From: Peribacillus psychrosaccharolyticus ATCC 23296 | GTDB taxonomy: Bacteria; Bacillota; Bacilli; Bacillales; DSM-1321 | NCBI RefSeq assembly: GCF_000305495.1 | Contig: NZ_AJTN02000234.1 | Location: forward strand, 1 to 44,914 | Reading direction: 5' to 3' | DNA length: 44,914 bases | Shown here: positions 33,281 through 42,224 of the stretch, piece by piece | How positions within the stretch are numbered: the stretch's first letter is position 1 | Layout of the letters: every line of letters starts with the position of its first letter | Notes under the pieces: model-generated | Seen by the model: only the letters and a program-made list of their open reading frames with translations | What the model was told of the DNA's origin: nothing | The model's database searches: none | Made by a program: the position numbers and the translations under genes

Positions 33281-34707
33281 GATTTTTCCCCTTCCTTATC
33301 ACGACTCTTGAACCAGTCACGGAATCGTTCCTTATTAGGTGCCGGAAATTCTCTGCTTTCCGTCCAAGCTTTTAATGGACCCGGTCCTTTAGAAATACTT
33401 GTTCCGGTTGTAAACGGGCTCATCGCAGATGGTGCTATCTTTGAACCAAATTTATAGAGCATAGGTGAAGCAGCTCCTAAACCAAACGCCTTCATTGCCA
33501 GTTTTTCAGATATCGGGGCTTTCCCCTCTTTTTCAACTATTACCTGCCGGTGGCGTAAGAGAAGTTCATGAAGAGGAATTTTAACTGGACATGCATCCGT
33601 ACAAGCGGCGCAAAGGGAAGAAGCATATGGAAGCTCCTTATAATCTTCATAACCACCCAGAAGAGGTGATAAAACCGCTCCAATCGGTCCTGAATAAATT
33701 GAACCGTATGCATGCCCCCCCACATGCCGGTACACCGGACAAACATTCACACAAGCAGCACAGCGAATACATTGAAGAACTGATTGAAATTCTGTCCCTA
33801 GAATTTTTGAACGTCCATTATCCACGATGACCAAATGAAACTCTTCTGGCCCATCTACCTCGTGAACTTGTTTAGGTCCGGTCAATACCGTGATATAGCT
33901 CGTAAGTCTTTGACCTACTGCGCTCCTTGTTAAAAGACTAACAAGGACTTCAAGTTCCTCATAAGTAGGAACCACCCGTTCCATTCCCATTACAGTAATC
34001 TGTGTTTTAGGGAGGCTTGTGACAAGGTCAGCATTTCCTTCATTTGTTACTAACGAAATAGATCCCGTCTCAGCAACTGCAAAGTTGCAACCGGTTATGC
34101 CAATATCAGCATGTAGAAACTTTTCTCGTAGAATTTCCCGAACATGGGCGGTCAGCTCATCTGGGTTTTCCGTTTTGGTATAACCCAGCTTTTCCTTGAA
34201 CACATCACGAATCTGCTCTTTATTTTTATGAAGGGCAGGCGCAACGATATGGGAAGGCGGATCATGTTCATCAATTTGAAGAATATATTCACCAAGATCT
34301 GTTTCAAGCACCTCACAGCCAACTTCTTCAAGCGCTGCATTTAAATTAATTTCCTCTGTCACCATGGATTTGGATTTAACTACTTTTTTGCCATTCTTTT
34401 TTTGAATCACTTCTTTTATATATGTGTTTGCATCCTCAGCAGTTTCGGCAAAAAACACGTGGCCGCCAAGTTTGACAACGTTTTCAGCTAACTGATCAAG
34501 ATAGTAGTCAAGGTTCTCCAGCACATGCTGTCTGATTTCTTCACCATGGGAGCGCCATTCCTCCCAATTACCGAGTTCTTCTGCAGCAGCCAATCTCCGT
34601 CCATGCAAACGTTCTTGAGCACCTGATACGGCTGCCCGCATAAAATCATTTTGAATCCCGGAATCTACCCGTTCTTTGAAGTTCTCCGTGCCGATTTTCA
34701 TTGGCAT
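33277..34707 (-). CDS. lutB: LutB, iron-sulfur lactate utilisation protein
   Basis: 476 residues: an N-terminal LUD domain (about 60-300), a two-cluster ferredoxin segment with [16 protein letters not shown] and [13 protein letters not shown] (about 308-370), then a C-terminal LutB extension. The two Cys motifs bind [4Fe-4S] clusters that pass electrons during lactate oxidation. ATG 34707 has AAAGGAG 8 bases upstream. It lies 35 bases after lutA and overlaps lutC. Confidence 0.95.
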   Translation of the reverse strand: MPMKIGTENFKERVDSGIQNDFMRAAVSGAQERLHGRRLAAAEELGNWEEWRSHGEEIRQHVLENLDYYLDQLAENVVKLGGHVFFAETAEDANTYIKEVIQKKNGKKVVKSKSMVTEEINLNAALEEVGCEVLETDLGEYILQIDEHDPPSHIVAPALHKNKEQIRDVFKEKLGYTKTENPDELTAHVREILREKFLHADIGITGCNFAVAETGSISLVTNEGNADLVTSLPKTQITVMGMERVVPTYEELEVLVSLLTRSAVGQRLTSYITVLTGPKQVHEVDGPEEFHLVIVDNGRSKILGTEFQSVLQCIRCAACVNVCPVYRHVGGHAYGSIYSGPIGAVLSPLLGGYEDYKELPYASSLCAACTDACPVKIPLHELLLRHRQVIVEKEGKAPISEKLAMKAFGLGAASPMLYKFGSKIAPSAMSPFTTGTSISKGPGPLKAWTESREFPAPNKERFRDWFKSRDKEGEKS

Positions 34708-34742
34708 ATGCTACACTCCTTTTCTTTTTATCTATCAACCTG

Positions 34743-35459
34743 TCAACGACTGTTCAGTACTTCAGCGAGATGCATAGACTTAATTGGCATACCTTTCCGC
34801 TCAATACGTCCGCCAATATTTATTAAGCAGCCGGCATCCCCGCCAATGAGATAATCTGCTTTTGTACCGCTGATACTCATCACCTTTTCATCAACCATCT
34901 GTTCGGAAATTTGTCCCATTTTCACTGAAAACGTACCTCCGAACCCACAACAATTGTGTGCACCAGGCAATGGAACCACTTCAAGGCCCTTCACATGTTT
35001 AAGTAAGGTAAACGGAGCGTCGGTCACATGGAGAAGACGTGTCATATGACAGGATGTATGATAGGCGGCTGTACCCTCAAGTCTTGCTCCAACATCTTCT
35101 ATTTTTAATACATCTACAATAAATTGTGATAGTTCATACGTTCGTTCAGCAATCGAAATTGCCTTTTGCTCCCACTTTTCATCGCCCTTAAAAACATGCG
35201 GATATTCCTTAAACATCGCTGCGCATGATCCTGAAGGAGTAACAATATATTCAGCATCCTTAAAGGTTTCGATCATCCGCTTCATCGGTTCTTTTGCTTC
35301 ATTAACATAGCCACTGTTATACGCCGGCTGTCCACAGCAAACCTGTGATTCTGGAAAGTCAATAACACATCCTAGGCGTTCAAGTACCTCTACTGTTGCT
35401 TTCCCAACATTGGATTGAAACATATCAACTAGGCATGTAGAAAACAGGGTCACTTTCAT
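34743..35459 (-). CDS. lutA: LutA, CCG-domain lactate utilisation protein
   Basis: 238 residues from ATG 35459, the standard LutA length; GGAGGA lies 6 bases upstream. Two CCG domains are seen: [11 protein letters not shown] with its upstream FSTCLVD, and [12 protein letters not shown] with SCHMTRLL upstream. These Cys-rich motifs bind an iron-sulfur cluster, as in heterodisulfide-reductase-like subunits. First gene of lutABC, directly downstream of the regulator gene. Confidence 0.95.
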   Translation of the reverse strand: MKVTLFSTCLVDMFQSNVGKATVEVLERLGCVIDFPESQVCCGQPAYNSGYVNEAKEPMKRMIETFKDAEYIVTPSGSCAAMFKEYPHVFKGDEKWEQKAISIAERTYELSQFIVDVLKIEDVGARLEGTAAYHTSCHMTRLLHVTDAPFTLLKHVKGLEVVPLPGAHNCCGFGGTFSVKMGQISEQMVDEKVMSISGTKADYLIGGDAGCLINIGGRIERKGMPIKSMHLAEVLNSR

Positions 35460-35491
35460 TCTCATTCCTCCATCCTGAATGTACATATAAT

Positions 35492-36271
35492 TCAACAGGT
35501 CATCTGATGACTTAGATAAAAATTATCTAATAAAACTATACCATTTTTTACAATTTTGGAAAACATGCCATTCCTCATATAGTAACTTATTTCTGTGTAT
35601 CCAGAAAATGAGTCAGTACCTTCTCCACATTCTCTAAATGTTTCATCATGGCTGCACTTGCAGCTTGTGATTTCTACATGTTCCTCATTAATCTGATTAA
35701 TGGTTGTATCCTTATCAAATAGGGCAATTCTTCTTGTCTCTCTCATTGTTTCAATCATCATCCCAGAAACCTGATGCATCAAATCTGCTAGAAGTGGATT
35801 TTTCGAAGCCTTAGCAATTTCTAAATGAAATAATAAATCAGCTTCTTCTCCAAGCGCTTGATTTCCTCTCGCATTTTTCATGTCACGATAAGCCTGTTCA
35901 ATTGGAATTTCATCACCTATTTCGAATTTAGCTGCAGCGGATGCAGCCGAACCTGTTTCAAGAATTTTCCTCACCTCTAATAAATGCAGGATGTCCTTTT
36001 TTGTCATTAGAATCGATGTATCTAAAGCTAGAGTAGAATCATATTTCTTAACATAGGTTCCTTCGCCCTGCTTCAAATCAATAAGCCCCATCGAGCGCAG
36101 CGCACTCAGCGCTTCACGTATAGCAGAACGACCGACCTGAAAATTTTCCGCCAACCGCTCAATCGAATCCAACTTTTCTCCCGGCTTAAGTTGTCCGCTC
36201 TTAATACTTTCAAAAATTGCATCTGCAACCTGTTCGTAAATTTTCTTCGATTTAATTTTCTTGTAATCCAT
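35492..36271 (-). CDS. lutR: LutR-like GntR/FadR regulator with a damaged C terminus
   Basis: N-terminal winged helix-turn-helix (residues 10-75; [22 protein letters not shown]) and an FCD effector domain, as in LutR, which represses lutABC in the absence of L-lactate. The FCD domain is normal up to [10 protein letters not shown]. Then about 8 expected codons are missing and the frame shifts at about 35666-35669. The family ending ([25 protein letters not shown], stop TAA at 35587) is intact in another frame. As written, the protein instead ends in an unrelated 49-residue tail, [10 protein letters not shown] onward, to 35492. The last effector-domain helix is lost, which could impair ligand sensing. 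Confidence 0.83.
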   Translation of the reverse strand: MDYKKIKSKKIYEQVADAIFESIKSGQLKPGEKLDSIERLAENFQVGRSAIREALSALRSMGLIDLKQGEGTYVKKYDSTLALDTSILMTKKDILHLLEVRKILETGSAASAAAKFEIGDEIPIEQAYRDMKNARGNQALGEEADLLFHLEIAKASKNPLLADLMHQVSGMMIETMRETRRIALFDKDTTINQINEEHVEITSCKCSHDETFRECGEGTDSFSGYTEISYYMRNGMFSKIVKNGIVLLDNFYLSHQMTC

Positions 36272-36447
36272 TTCCTAATTTCTCCCTACTTTAACTATTT
36301 ATCTTTTCATTATATAAGGATTGGATAAATATCACACTTTTTTCGATTATCTTGAAGTTAGTTTAGCTTTCTTTATGACAATACTATGGTAAAATAAACC
36401 GTTAGATTCAAAGTTTTGAACGGTTGAAAGGAGCTATTTTAACACTT

Positions 36448-38190
36448 ATGAAAACCATTATGTGTACCCTAAATGCTAAATATATTCATACTAGTTTATC
36501 TATTCGCTATCTTAAAGCCTATGCTGAACCTGAATTCCCTGTTCAGCTAGCGGAATATACTATTAAGGATCCCATTTTGAACATTGTCAGCGAACTCTAT
36601 TCTAAAAAACCGGATGTTATTGGGTTCAGCTGTTACATTTGGAATATCGAAGAAACCATTAAAGTTATCCAAGCTCTTAAAAAAATTCAACCAGATCTCT
36701 GTATCATTCTTGGTGGACCGGAAGTTACCTATGACGTAACAGAGTGGCTTGAGCGGATACCTGAAGTAGATTTCATCGTAGTTGGTGAAGGTGAAATTAC
36801 ATTTAAGTCCCTTTTAGCTGCGATTTATGGAGATAATGATTTTTCTAAAATTGGTGGAATCGCCTACCGATGCGATGGGAAGAACGTTGTTCATCCACAG
36901 ATTGGTAAACTTGATTTAAAATCGATTCCTTCTCCATATCGCTTTGAAGAAGATCGAGCTGAATTAGGTAAGCGTGTCACCTATATTGAAACGAGCAGAG
37001 GGTGCCCATTCAGTTGTCAATTCTGCTTGTCGTCTATTGAGGTAGGCGTTCGCTACTTCGACAGGGAAAAGATTAAGGAAGATATTCGTTACTTAATGGA
37101 TAATGGAGCAAAAACCATTAAATTTGTTGATCGGACCTTCAATATCAGTCGTAGTTATGCCATGGAAATGTTTCAGTTTCTAATTGATGAGCACCGCAAA
37201 GACGTCGTCTTTCAATTTGAGATTACCGCTGATATCATGCGGCCAGAGGTCATTCAATTTCTGAATGACCATGCACCAGCAGGATTGTTCCGTTTTGAGA
37301 TTGGTGTTCAGTCGACCAATGATCAAACAAATGAACTGGTTCAACGCAGACAGAATTTCGATAAACTGTCTCGTACGGTTACGATGGTTAAAGAAGGGAA
37401 GAAAATTGATCAGCATTTGGATTTAATTGCCGGCCTTCCTGAAGAAGATTACCATTCTTTCCGTAAAACCTTTAACGATGTGTTTGCCATGCGTCCTGAA
37501 GAACTACAGCTAGGCTTTTTAAAAATGCTTCGGGGCACTGGTTTACGGATTCGTGCGAACGATCATCAGTATATATACAGTGATCACGCACCATATGAAA
37601 TCTTAGCGAATAATGTTCTATCATTTGATGACATTATCCGTATAAAACAGGTTGAAGATGTGTTAGAGAAATACTGGAACGATCATCGAATGAATGCTGC
37701 GGTTGAGTATCTGGTCACAAAGGTCTTTTCGTCACCATTTGATTTCTTCCAGGAATTCGGAACATACTGGGAAGAGAGAGGCTGGTCGAGAATTGGTCAC
37801 CAATTAGAAGATTTATTCCAGAGGCTCTATCAATTTTTAGAGGATAAAGAAATTGAAGATTTAGATGTGGTCCTCGGACTAATGAAATATGACTATTTCA
37901 AAACGCATAAATATAAACCTAGAAAACCTTGGTGGGAACAATCCTACAATAAGCAGGAGCGTTCAGCAGTTTACTCCTCTGTCTTAGAACATCCCAACCA
38001 GCTCGGATCGGATTTTTTAAACCTTCGTTTAACAGAGAAAGAAATGTACAAGCATACCATGCTAGAAGAAGTACCTTTCGATTTATCACAGTATTTAAAT
38101 ACTGGTGAATTAAACAGAAGCCAATGTACTATGCTTGCTTATTTTGATCCATCAGGGGTTGGAACAGCCGTTTTCTCAATAAATAAATAA
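36448..38190 (+). CDS. B12-binding radical SAM protein (DUF4080 type)
   Basis: 580 residues from ATG 36448. An N-terminal cobalamin-binding fold (1-135; DVIGFSCYIWN, IILGGPEVTYD, VVGEGE) precedes a radical SAM core (about 180-400) with CPFSCQFC, the CxxxCxxC that binds the 4Fe-4S cluster. A DUF4080-type C terminus follows (CTMLAYFDPSG near the end). Such enzymes often do radical methylation or tRNA/cofactor chemistry; the substrate here is unknown. AAAGGAG is 14 bases before ATG, a long gap; the TTG at 36424 overlaps it and is unlikely. A GC-rich terminator follows. Confidence 0.87.
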   Translation: MKTIMCTLNAKYIHTSLSIRYLKAYAEPEFPVQLAEYTIKDPILNIVSELYSKKPDVIGFSCYIWNIEETIKVIQALKKIQPDLCIILGGPEVTYDVTEWLERIPEVDFIVVGEGEITFKSLLAAIYGDNDFSKIGGIAYRCDGKNVVHPQIGKLDLKSIPSPYRFEEDRAELGKRVTYIETSRGCPFSCQFCLSSIEVGVRYFDREKIKEDIRYLMDNGAKTIKFVDRTFNISRSYAMEMFQFLIDEHRKDVVFQFEITADIMRPEVIQFLNDHAPAGLFRFEIGVQSTNDQTNELVQRRQNFDKLSRTVTMVKEGKKIDQHLDLIAGLPEEDYHSFRKTFNDVFAMRPEELQLGFLKMLRGTGLRIRANDHQYIYSDHAPYEILANNVLSFDDIIRIKQVEDVLEKYWNDHRMNAAVEYLVTKVFSSPFDFFQEFGTYWEERGWSRIGHQLEDLFQRLYQFLEDKEIEDLDVVLGLMKYDYFKTHKYKPRKPWWEQSYNKQERSAVYSSVLEHPNQLGSDFLNLRLTEKEMYKHTMLEEVPFDLSQYLNTGELNRSQCTMLAYFDPSGVGTAVFSINK

Positions 38191-38370
38191 GATAAAGGGA
38201 CCGGCCACAATATGGCCGGATCCCTTATTTTTTGGTTTATCAGAACTAATCAGATCGTAAATCTTTGCGGCATTTAAATCTCCTGAAAATTCCATACCAA
38301 AATCTTCTCTACTTTTGCTAAGCAACTCTGTCTTTTTTTCATCTTCTTTATTTTTCTGCTTCTTCTTCAT
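38176..38370 (-). CDS. Short lysine-rich protein, probably with a frameshifted end
   Basis: Up to 64 residues as written, beginning MKKKQKNKEDEKKTELLSKS, with REDFGMEFSGDLNAAKIYDL in the middle. As read it runs through the terminator hairpin and into the end of the convergent gene, which is unusual. One extra T in the T6 run at 38228-38233 would end it at TAA 38225 (KPKK) just inside the hairpin, giving about 49 residues. ATG 38370 overlaps the stop of the upstream short gene by ATGA, so the pair is coupled. Composition resembles minor spore proteins; no family is recognised. Confidence 0.6.
   Translation of the reverse strand: MKKKQKNKEDEKKTELLSKSREDFGMEFSGDLNAAKIYDLISSDKPKNKGSGHIVAGPFILFIY
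38195..38233. terminator. Terminator between the radical SAM gene and short genes
   Basis: AAGGGACCGGCCA / TGGCCGG-A-TCCCTT (38195-38207 / 38213-38226) followed by ATTTTTT on the + strand. Confidence 0.88.
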
Positions 38371-38522
38371 TTGCCTTCTCGTCCATGTTTAGAATTCCGA
38401 TTGGCACCCTTCATTGGGTTTTCATCTGCAGCAAATTCATTAGAAAATTCATTTTCCGCTTGATTGCGCTTTGGTGTCTTGCTGGTTTTAACTGCACCGT
38501 CTACATTGGCTTTTCTCTTCAT
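38367..38522 (-). CDS. 51-aa basic, Asn-rich protein (small spore protein-like)
   Basis: ATG 38522 has AAAGGG 8 bases upstream; the stop TGA 38367 overlaps the next ATG (ATGA). The product starts MKRKANVDGAVKTSKTPKRN, has ENEFSNEFAAD in the middle and ends in NRNSKHGREGK. MKRKAN resembles the start of the minor small acid-soluble protein SspO, and the EFSNEFA block recalls gamma-type SASP repeats, but neither match is strong. A 12-bp palindrome (GCGGTATACCGC, 38569-38580) lies about 50 bases upstream. Function inferred only from composition. Confidence 0.6.
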   Translation of the reverse strand: MKRKANVDGAVKTSKTPKRNQAENEFSNEFAADENPMKGANRNSKHGREGK

Positions 38523-38731
38523 TCAGAACACCCTTTCTTTAATGATCGATTCCTTAAAGCGGTATACCGCCTATATTAGAATGGGGCGAACTGAGGAGAA
38601 TTTATACGGTCAAAAATTAAAGTTCTGATTACTTACTGACTCAAGACAGCTTCACTATTTGTTCACCTCTATAATTAGCTTGCCTTTTGTTTTCTTACTT
38701 GGAGTGCCTCATGAACCTTTGCAGCTTGATC

Positions 38732-39634
38732 TCAGGAATAAACACCGCCAATTGTCAGTTTTAGCTTCCCTGAAGCTGCATAGGTGTACAATTCATTCAT
38801 GCTCGACTTTAACAGTTCTTGATTTTTCATAATCTGCGGCAAGAAAAAGCCAATCACTGATTGATTTCGGCGCATAAGCTTCGTAGGGTCAAATTGATAC
38901 GGCACACTGCTGGCATTACCATAGACCACAATTCTTCCCATCGGTGCCAAGCATTTAAGTGTATGTATAAAGGTATCTCCACCGGCCATTTCCAACCCTA
39001 AATCGACACCGAGCCCATTTGTTGCCTCCAAAACCTTCTTATCCCAATCAGCTTTAGTATAGTCGATCAGTACGTCTGCCCCCATGCTCTCTGCAAGCTG
39101 AAGTTTCTCAAATGAACTTGCCGTTGCAATCACTTTACCTGCTCCAAATAGTTTAGCTAACTGGATAGCAATAGTACCAAGACCTCCAGCTGCAGCATGA
39201 ATTAAAACAGTTTCATCACGCTGAATACGTCCCATCGTTTTTAAAATATGATAAGCACTTAAACCTTGTAAAGGCAGTGCAGCCGCTTGATAGAAATCAG
39301 TGCTGTTCGGTAATTCTATAACTGTGTCTTCATTAGCCACTGCATAGTCCGCATATCCGCCTGATTCAATTAAGCTGACTACTCTCGCGCCGGTCTGAAC
39401 CCTCGTAACCTTAGCACCAATTTCCGTAACAATTCCTGCAACTTCTGCTCCTGGAATAAATGGCAAAGATGTGGGAACAACATATTGCCCACGGCGTCTG
39501 GCTGTGTCTGCATAATTTACACCTGCTGTATGAACCGATATAAGCACCTCATGATCAGCCGGCTTTGGCTTCTCTACATCAATATATTCCAATACTTCTG
39601 GACCGCCGTATCTACTGAATTGAATAGCTTTCAT
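38732..39634 (-). CDS. Zinc-type quinone oxidoreductase-like protein, truncated by an in-frame TGA
   Basis: 300 residues as written. Medium-chain reductase fold: GroES-like domain (1-120) with VNYADTARRRGQY, then the NADPH-binding AAAGGLGTIAIQLAK. There are no zinc-ligand Cys residues, as in quinone oxidoreductases. After GGVYS there is an in-frame TGA (38734-38732); the normal ending DQAAKVHEALQVRK follows in the same frame. One further base missing in the T4 run at 38690-38693 would restore KGKLIIEVNK and a stop at 38655 (326 residues). So two lesions lie in the last 27 codons. ATG 39634 has AGGAGG upstream. Last gene of the acyl-CoA cluster. Confidence 0.85.
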   Translation of the reverse strand: MKAIQFSRYGGPEVLEYIDVEKPKPADHEVLISVHTAGVNYADTARRRGQYVVPTSLPFIPGAEVAGIVTEIGAKVTRVQTGARVVSLIESGGYADYAVANEDTVIELPNSTDFYQAAALPLQGLSAYHILKTMGRIQRDETVLIHAAAGGLGTIAIQLAKLFGAGKVIATASSFEKLQLAESMGADVLIDYTKADWDKKVLEATNGLGVDLGLEMAGGDTFIHTLKCLAPMGRIVVYGNASSVPYQFDPTKLMRRNQSVIGFFLPQIMKNQELLKSSMNELYTYAASGKLKLTIGGVYS

Positions 39635-39683
39635 TTCTTTCTCCTCCTTTACCTAATCTGGAGAACTAGGACTGATTCCCCTT

Positions 39684-40448
39684 TTATAAACGGTCTGTAT
39701 GCAGCTCAACACCTGACGTATTTGTAATCACGCCATTGATGAGTGTAGGAGCCATATGTACGCTCCCCGTATCAGCTGCAAAGGACAATACTTCATGGCC
39801 GTGTTGATATAAAAGTCTGCCTACCATTGACGATTGCAATGCATGAGCTGCATCTCCCTGCCAACCACGATAAAGAGACAATGCGGAAAGTGCCGCATCC
39901 GAAAGTTTCAGGCAAACGGATATCTGCTGTTCGAGCAGACAGGAGACAAAATGACCAGCACCATAGAAATCTTCAAGACTTACTTCGCCCGCATTACCTG
40001 AACAAACAATGACAATTGTTTGTTCAGCATCTTCTTTCAAAATCGTTTGGGCTACAAAAAAATTATTTAACAAGCTTGAAATATATACTATTCCTGCTGT
40101 ATTGCTTTTCCTAAGTGCTATCGTACCATTCGTAGTAGAAAGGATTAACGTCTTCCCCTTTATCTCTTTATTAAGTTCAAGCGGATTAGGATATATAAAT
40201 CCTTCAAGTGGTTTAGCATCCAGTTCTCCAGCTAAAAGAAAGTGGCCAGCTGCAAATTGCTGTGATATCCTAACCCCTTCCCCCGCATCTATGACGGGGA
40301 TAACTTGTAATGCTCCATTGTCTAATGCGCTGACAATTGAAGTAGTAGCTAAAAGGATATCGAGGACTACTACCACCTTATTACCTGCGATCTTTTCTGC
40401 CTGAATGTCTTCTTTTTTCATTAACACATGTACCTTTCTTACAGCCAT
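39684..40448 (-). CDS. 2-phosphosulfolactate phosphatase (ComB) family protein
   Basis: 254 residues from ATG 40448 (GAGGAG 6 bases upstream, two bases past the kinase stop). ComB family landmarks: VVVLDILLATTSIVSAL, AGELDAKPLEGF, LILSTTNGTIALRK and the closing VIPVI-like strands. Characterised ComB proteins remove phosphate from 2-phosphosulfolactate with Mg2+ in the sulfolactate/coenzyme M pathway; B. subtilis has such a gene (yitC) next to a ComA synthase. No ComA or ComC is present here. The gene is instead coupled to an acyl-CoA-type kinase, so its substrate may be a different phospho-acid. That is inference from context. Confidence 0.8.
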   Translation of the reverse strand: MAVRKVHVLMKKEDIQAEKIAGNKVVVVLDILLATTSIVSALDNGALQVIPVIDAGEGVRISQQFAAGHFLLAGELDAKPLEGFIYPNPLELNKEIKGKTLILSTTNGTIALRKSNTAGIVYISSLLNNFFVAQTILKEDAEQTIVIVCSGNAGEVSLEDFYGAGHFVSCLLEQQISVCLKLSDAALSALSLYRGWQGDAAHALQSSMVGRLLYQHGHEVLSFAADTGSVHMAPTLINGVITNTSGVELHTDRL

Positions 40449-40449
40449 A

Positions 40450-41520
40450 TCAAAGCTCCTCTTCAATAATCGATAACCCATGAATCATCAGACTATTTAC
40501 ATATTCATTGAGCGAGGCAAATCGCGGATCATCTGTTTGCCCCAATTTATATCGATAGTAAATTTGTTGACAAATTCCGGCCAACTTAAAGAAAGCAAAG
40601 GCTAGGTAAAAATTGATATGTGTTACGTCCCGACCGCTTTTTCTTGCATACAGATCGATAAATTCACTGCGGTCAAGAAAACCGTCCAACATCGTTACCG
40701 ACCTGCCGGGTCCATTCTGAATAATTGTTGGATCACTCTTACCAATCCAGTAACCGAGTGCGACTCCCAAGTCAGCGAGGGGGTCGCCAATCGTTGCCAT
40801 TTCCCAATCAAAAAGCCCTTCCATACTGGTGAAATCTTCGTTAAACATCATATTATTCAATTTATAATCATAATGAATTACCGCAAATTCATGCCGCTTA
40901 GGAATGTTCGCTGACAGCCACGTCGCCAGCGGCACAACAGCGGGATTTTCATCCGTTTTCACCCGTTCATAGCGTTTAATCCAGCCATGCACCTGGCGTT
41001 CCATAAATCCCTCAGGCTTAGAAATTTCAAGCAAAGAAGTTTGTTGATAGGGAATAGCGTGTAGTTCAGCTAGTTTAGATACCATAATTTCTGAAATCTG
41101 CCTATTAATTTCAGGGGTCGGCTCTATACCCTTAGGAAATGTTCCGTCTATTACCAATCCCCTTTTTCTTTCCATTAGGAAAAAGGAACTCCCTATAATC
41201 GATTGATCATTAGAAAAAAGAATGGGTTTAGGTGCTGGTGAAAAAAAGGGTTGAAGGCTCGATATAATTTTATATTCTCTTTCCATATCGTGTGCCTTTG
41301 GTGCAACTGGACCATGCGGCGGTCTTCTTAATACCGCTGTCCATTTACCCACTTTCAGCTGGTACGTCAAATTCGAGTGGCCGGCTGGAAACTGCTGAAC
41401 TTCGAGTATATCGTTAGGCAGATTTTCAATGTTTCTTCTTAAAAACAATTCTAAATCTTTATATGGCAGCTCTTCTCCCAAACGTACAGCTGCTGTATCA
41501 CTCGTAAGCGGATGCTGCAT
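40450..41520 (-). CDS. APH-fold kinase of the ACAD10/11 (LvaA-like) group
   Basis: 356 residues from ATG 41520, with AGGAGG 7 bases upstream. Protein-kinase-like APH fold: QQFPAGHSNLTYQL (glycine-rich loop region), VLRRPP (ATP lysine/arginine region), HAIPY, catalytic VIHYDYKLNNMMF (HxD...N) and FDWEMATIGDPLADLG (metal Asp). The order and wording match the N-terminal kinase domain of ACAD10/ACAD11 and the LvaA group, which phosphorylate the 4-hydroxyl of 4-hydroxyacyl-CoA. It lies in an operon with an ACAD-type gene, a ligase and an SDR. Substrate is inferred, not shown. Confidence 0.8.
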   Translation of the reverse strand: MQHPLTSDTAAVRLGEELPYKDLELFLRRNIENLPNDILEVQQFPAGHSNLTYQLKVGKWTAVLRRPPHGPVAPKAHDMEREYKIISSLQPFFSPAPKPILFSNDQSIIGSSFFLMERKRGLVIDGTFPKGIEPTPEINRQISEIMVSKLAELHAIPYQQTSLLEISKPEGFMERQVHGWIKRYERVKTDENPAVVPLATWLSANIPKRHEFAVIHYDYKLNNMMFNEDFTSMEGLFDWEMATIGDPLADLGVALGYWIGKSDPTIIQNGPGRSVTMLDGFLDRSEFIDLYARKSGRDVTHINFYLAFAFFKLAGICQQIYYRYKLGQTDDPRFASLNEYVNSLMIHGLSIIEEEL

Positions 41521-41541
41521 ACATCTTCTCCTCCTATCCAA

Positions 41542-41946
41542 TCAATTCTTAATTACGATTTTTTTATCCAGCTCTTCTCTTAAAGAATCGGATAGAACGA
41601 TGCTTTTTTGTTTCTTGAAATCAAAATTCACTAACACGGATTGACTCCTGCCTATTAGCTGATTTGTTTGCGAACAGGCAATTTCTTGTTCCAAATTGAA
41701 GCTTTTTGTCCCTATTCTGGTGACAAATGTTTTTACCGTCAACAGTTGATTAAAGTATGCTTGGTTGATAAAATCACATTTTATTGAAGCAAGAATAAAG
41801 GAGCAATCGGTTTCATCTAGTCCTGCTCGAACCGTTTCAAAGAACTTAATCCTGGCTTCCTCTAAATAGATAAAGTAACTAGTATTGTTCACATGTCCCA
41901 GCGCATCTGTTTCACTAAATCGAACACTTACCTGAATTTCATTCAT
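41542..41946 (-). CDS. Hotdog-fold acyl-CoA thioesterase (YbgC/4HBT family)
   Basis: 134 residues. SETDALGHVNNTSYFIYLEEAR holds the 4HBT active-site segment (Asp in DALGHVNN), the rest forms the hotdog strands (VKTFVTRIGTKSFNLEQEI). These enzymes hydrolyse acyl-CoA thioesters. ATG 41946 has AAGGAGG 8 bases upstream. It lies 21 bases upstream of the kinase gene, in the same operon; a salvage or product-release role in the cluster is likely but not provable from sequence. Confidence 0.87.
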   Translation of the reverse strand: MNEIQVSVRFSETDALGHVNNTSYFIYLEEARIKFFETVRAGLDETDCSFILASIKCDFINQAYFNQLLTVKTFVTRIGTKSFNLEQEIACSQTNQLIGRSQSVLVNFDFKKQKSIVLSDSLREELDKKIVIKN

Positions 41947-42224
41947 ATCGCTATCCTCCTTTTACCCTGAATTAGGTGACAAGTCGTACTGCTTCGGAAT
42001 GGAGTCATTGCTAACTCTAATCTCCGCAAAATAGAGGGATTAATTGTTGAACAAATTCACCGCAATGCTGCCCTCCATCATTAGCATTTTAACGGGAACC
42101 TATCTCTAAATCGTTTCAGCTTTCAAATGGCCTCGACTATCAATCAAGGTTTCACCCATTTGGATTAAGAAGCATCCAGGAGAATCTCTCCTAGATGCAC
42201 AGTCAACCTCTATTGCATAATAAT
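41947..42224. other. 278-base spacer in the acyl-CoA cluster
   Basis: Splits the cluster into two blocks. It contains a minus-strand hairpin (about 42171-42196, arms around GCATC-AGGAGA / TCTCCT-GATGC) just after the ligase gene, which may be a partial terminator. No open frame with a ribosome site was seen. Confidence 0.5.

Noticed and set aside
33591-33830. Open frames antisense to lutB and similar shadow frames elsewhere
   Set aside because: They mirror the codon structure of the real genes, have no ribosome sites and show no recognisable products.
36424-36447. TTG 36424 as the start of the radical SAM gene
   Set aside because: It overlaps the only ribosome site, and the family sequence begins at ATG 36448 (MKTIMCTLNAKY).
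38732-38734. Selenocysteine or recoded TGA in the oxidoreductase
   Set aside because: No SECIS-like hairpin follows, the position is a hydrophobic residue in the family, and a second lesion lies just downstream.
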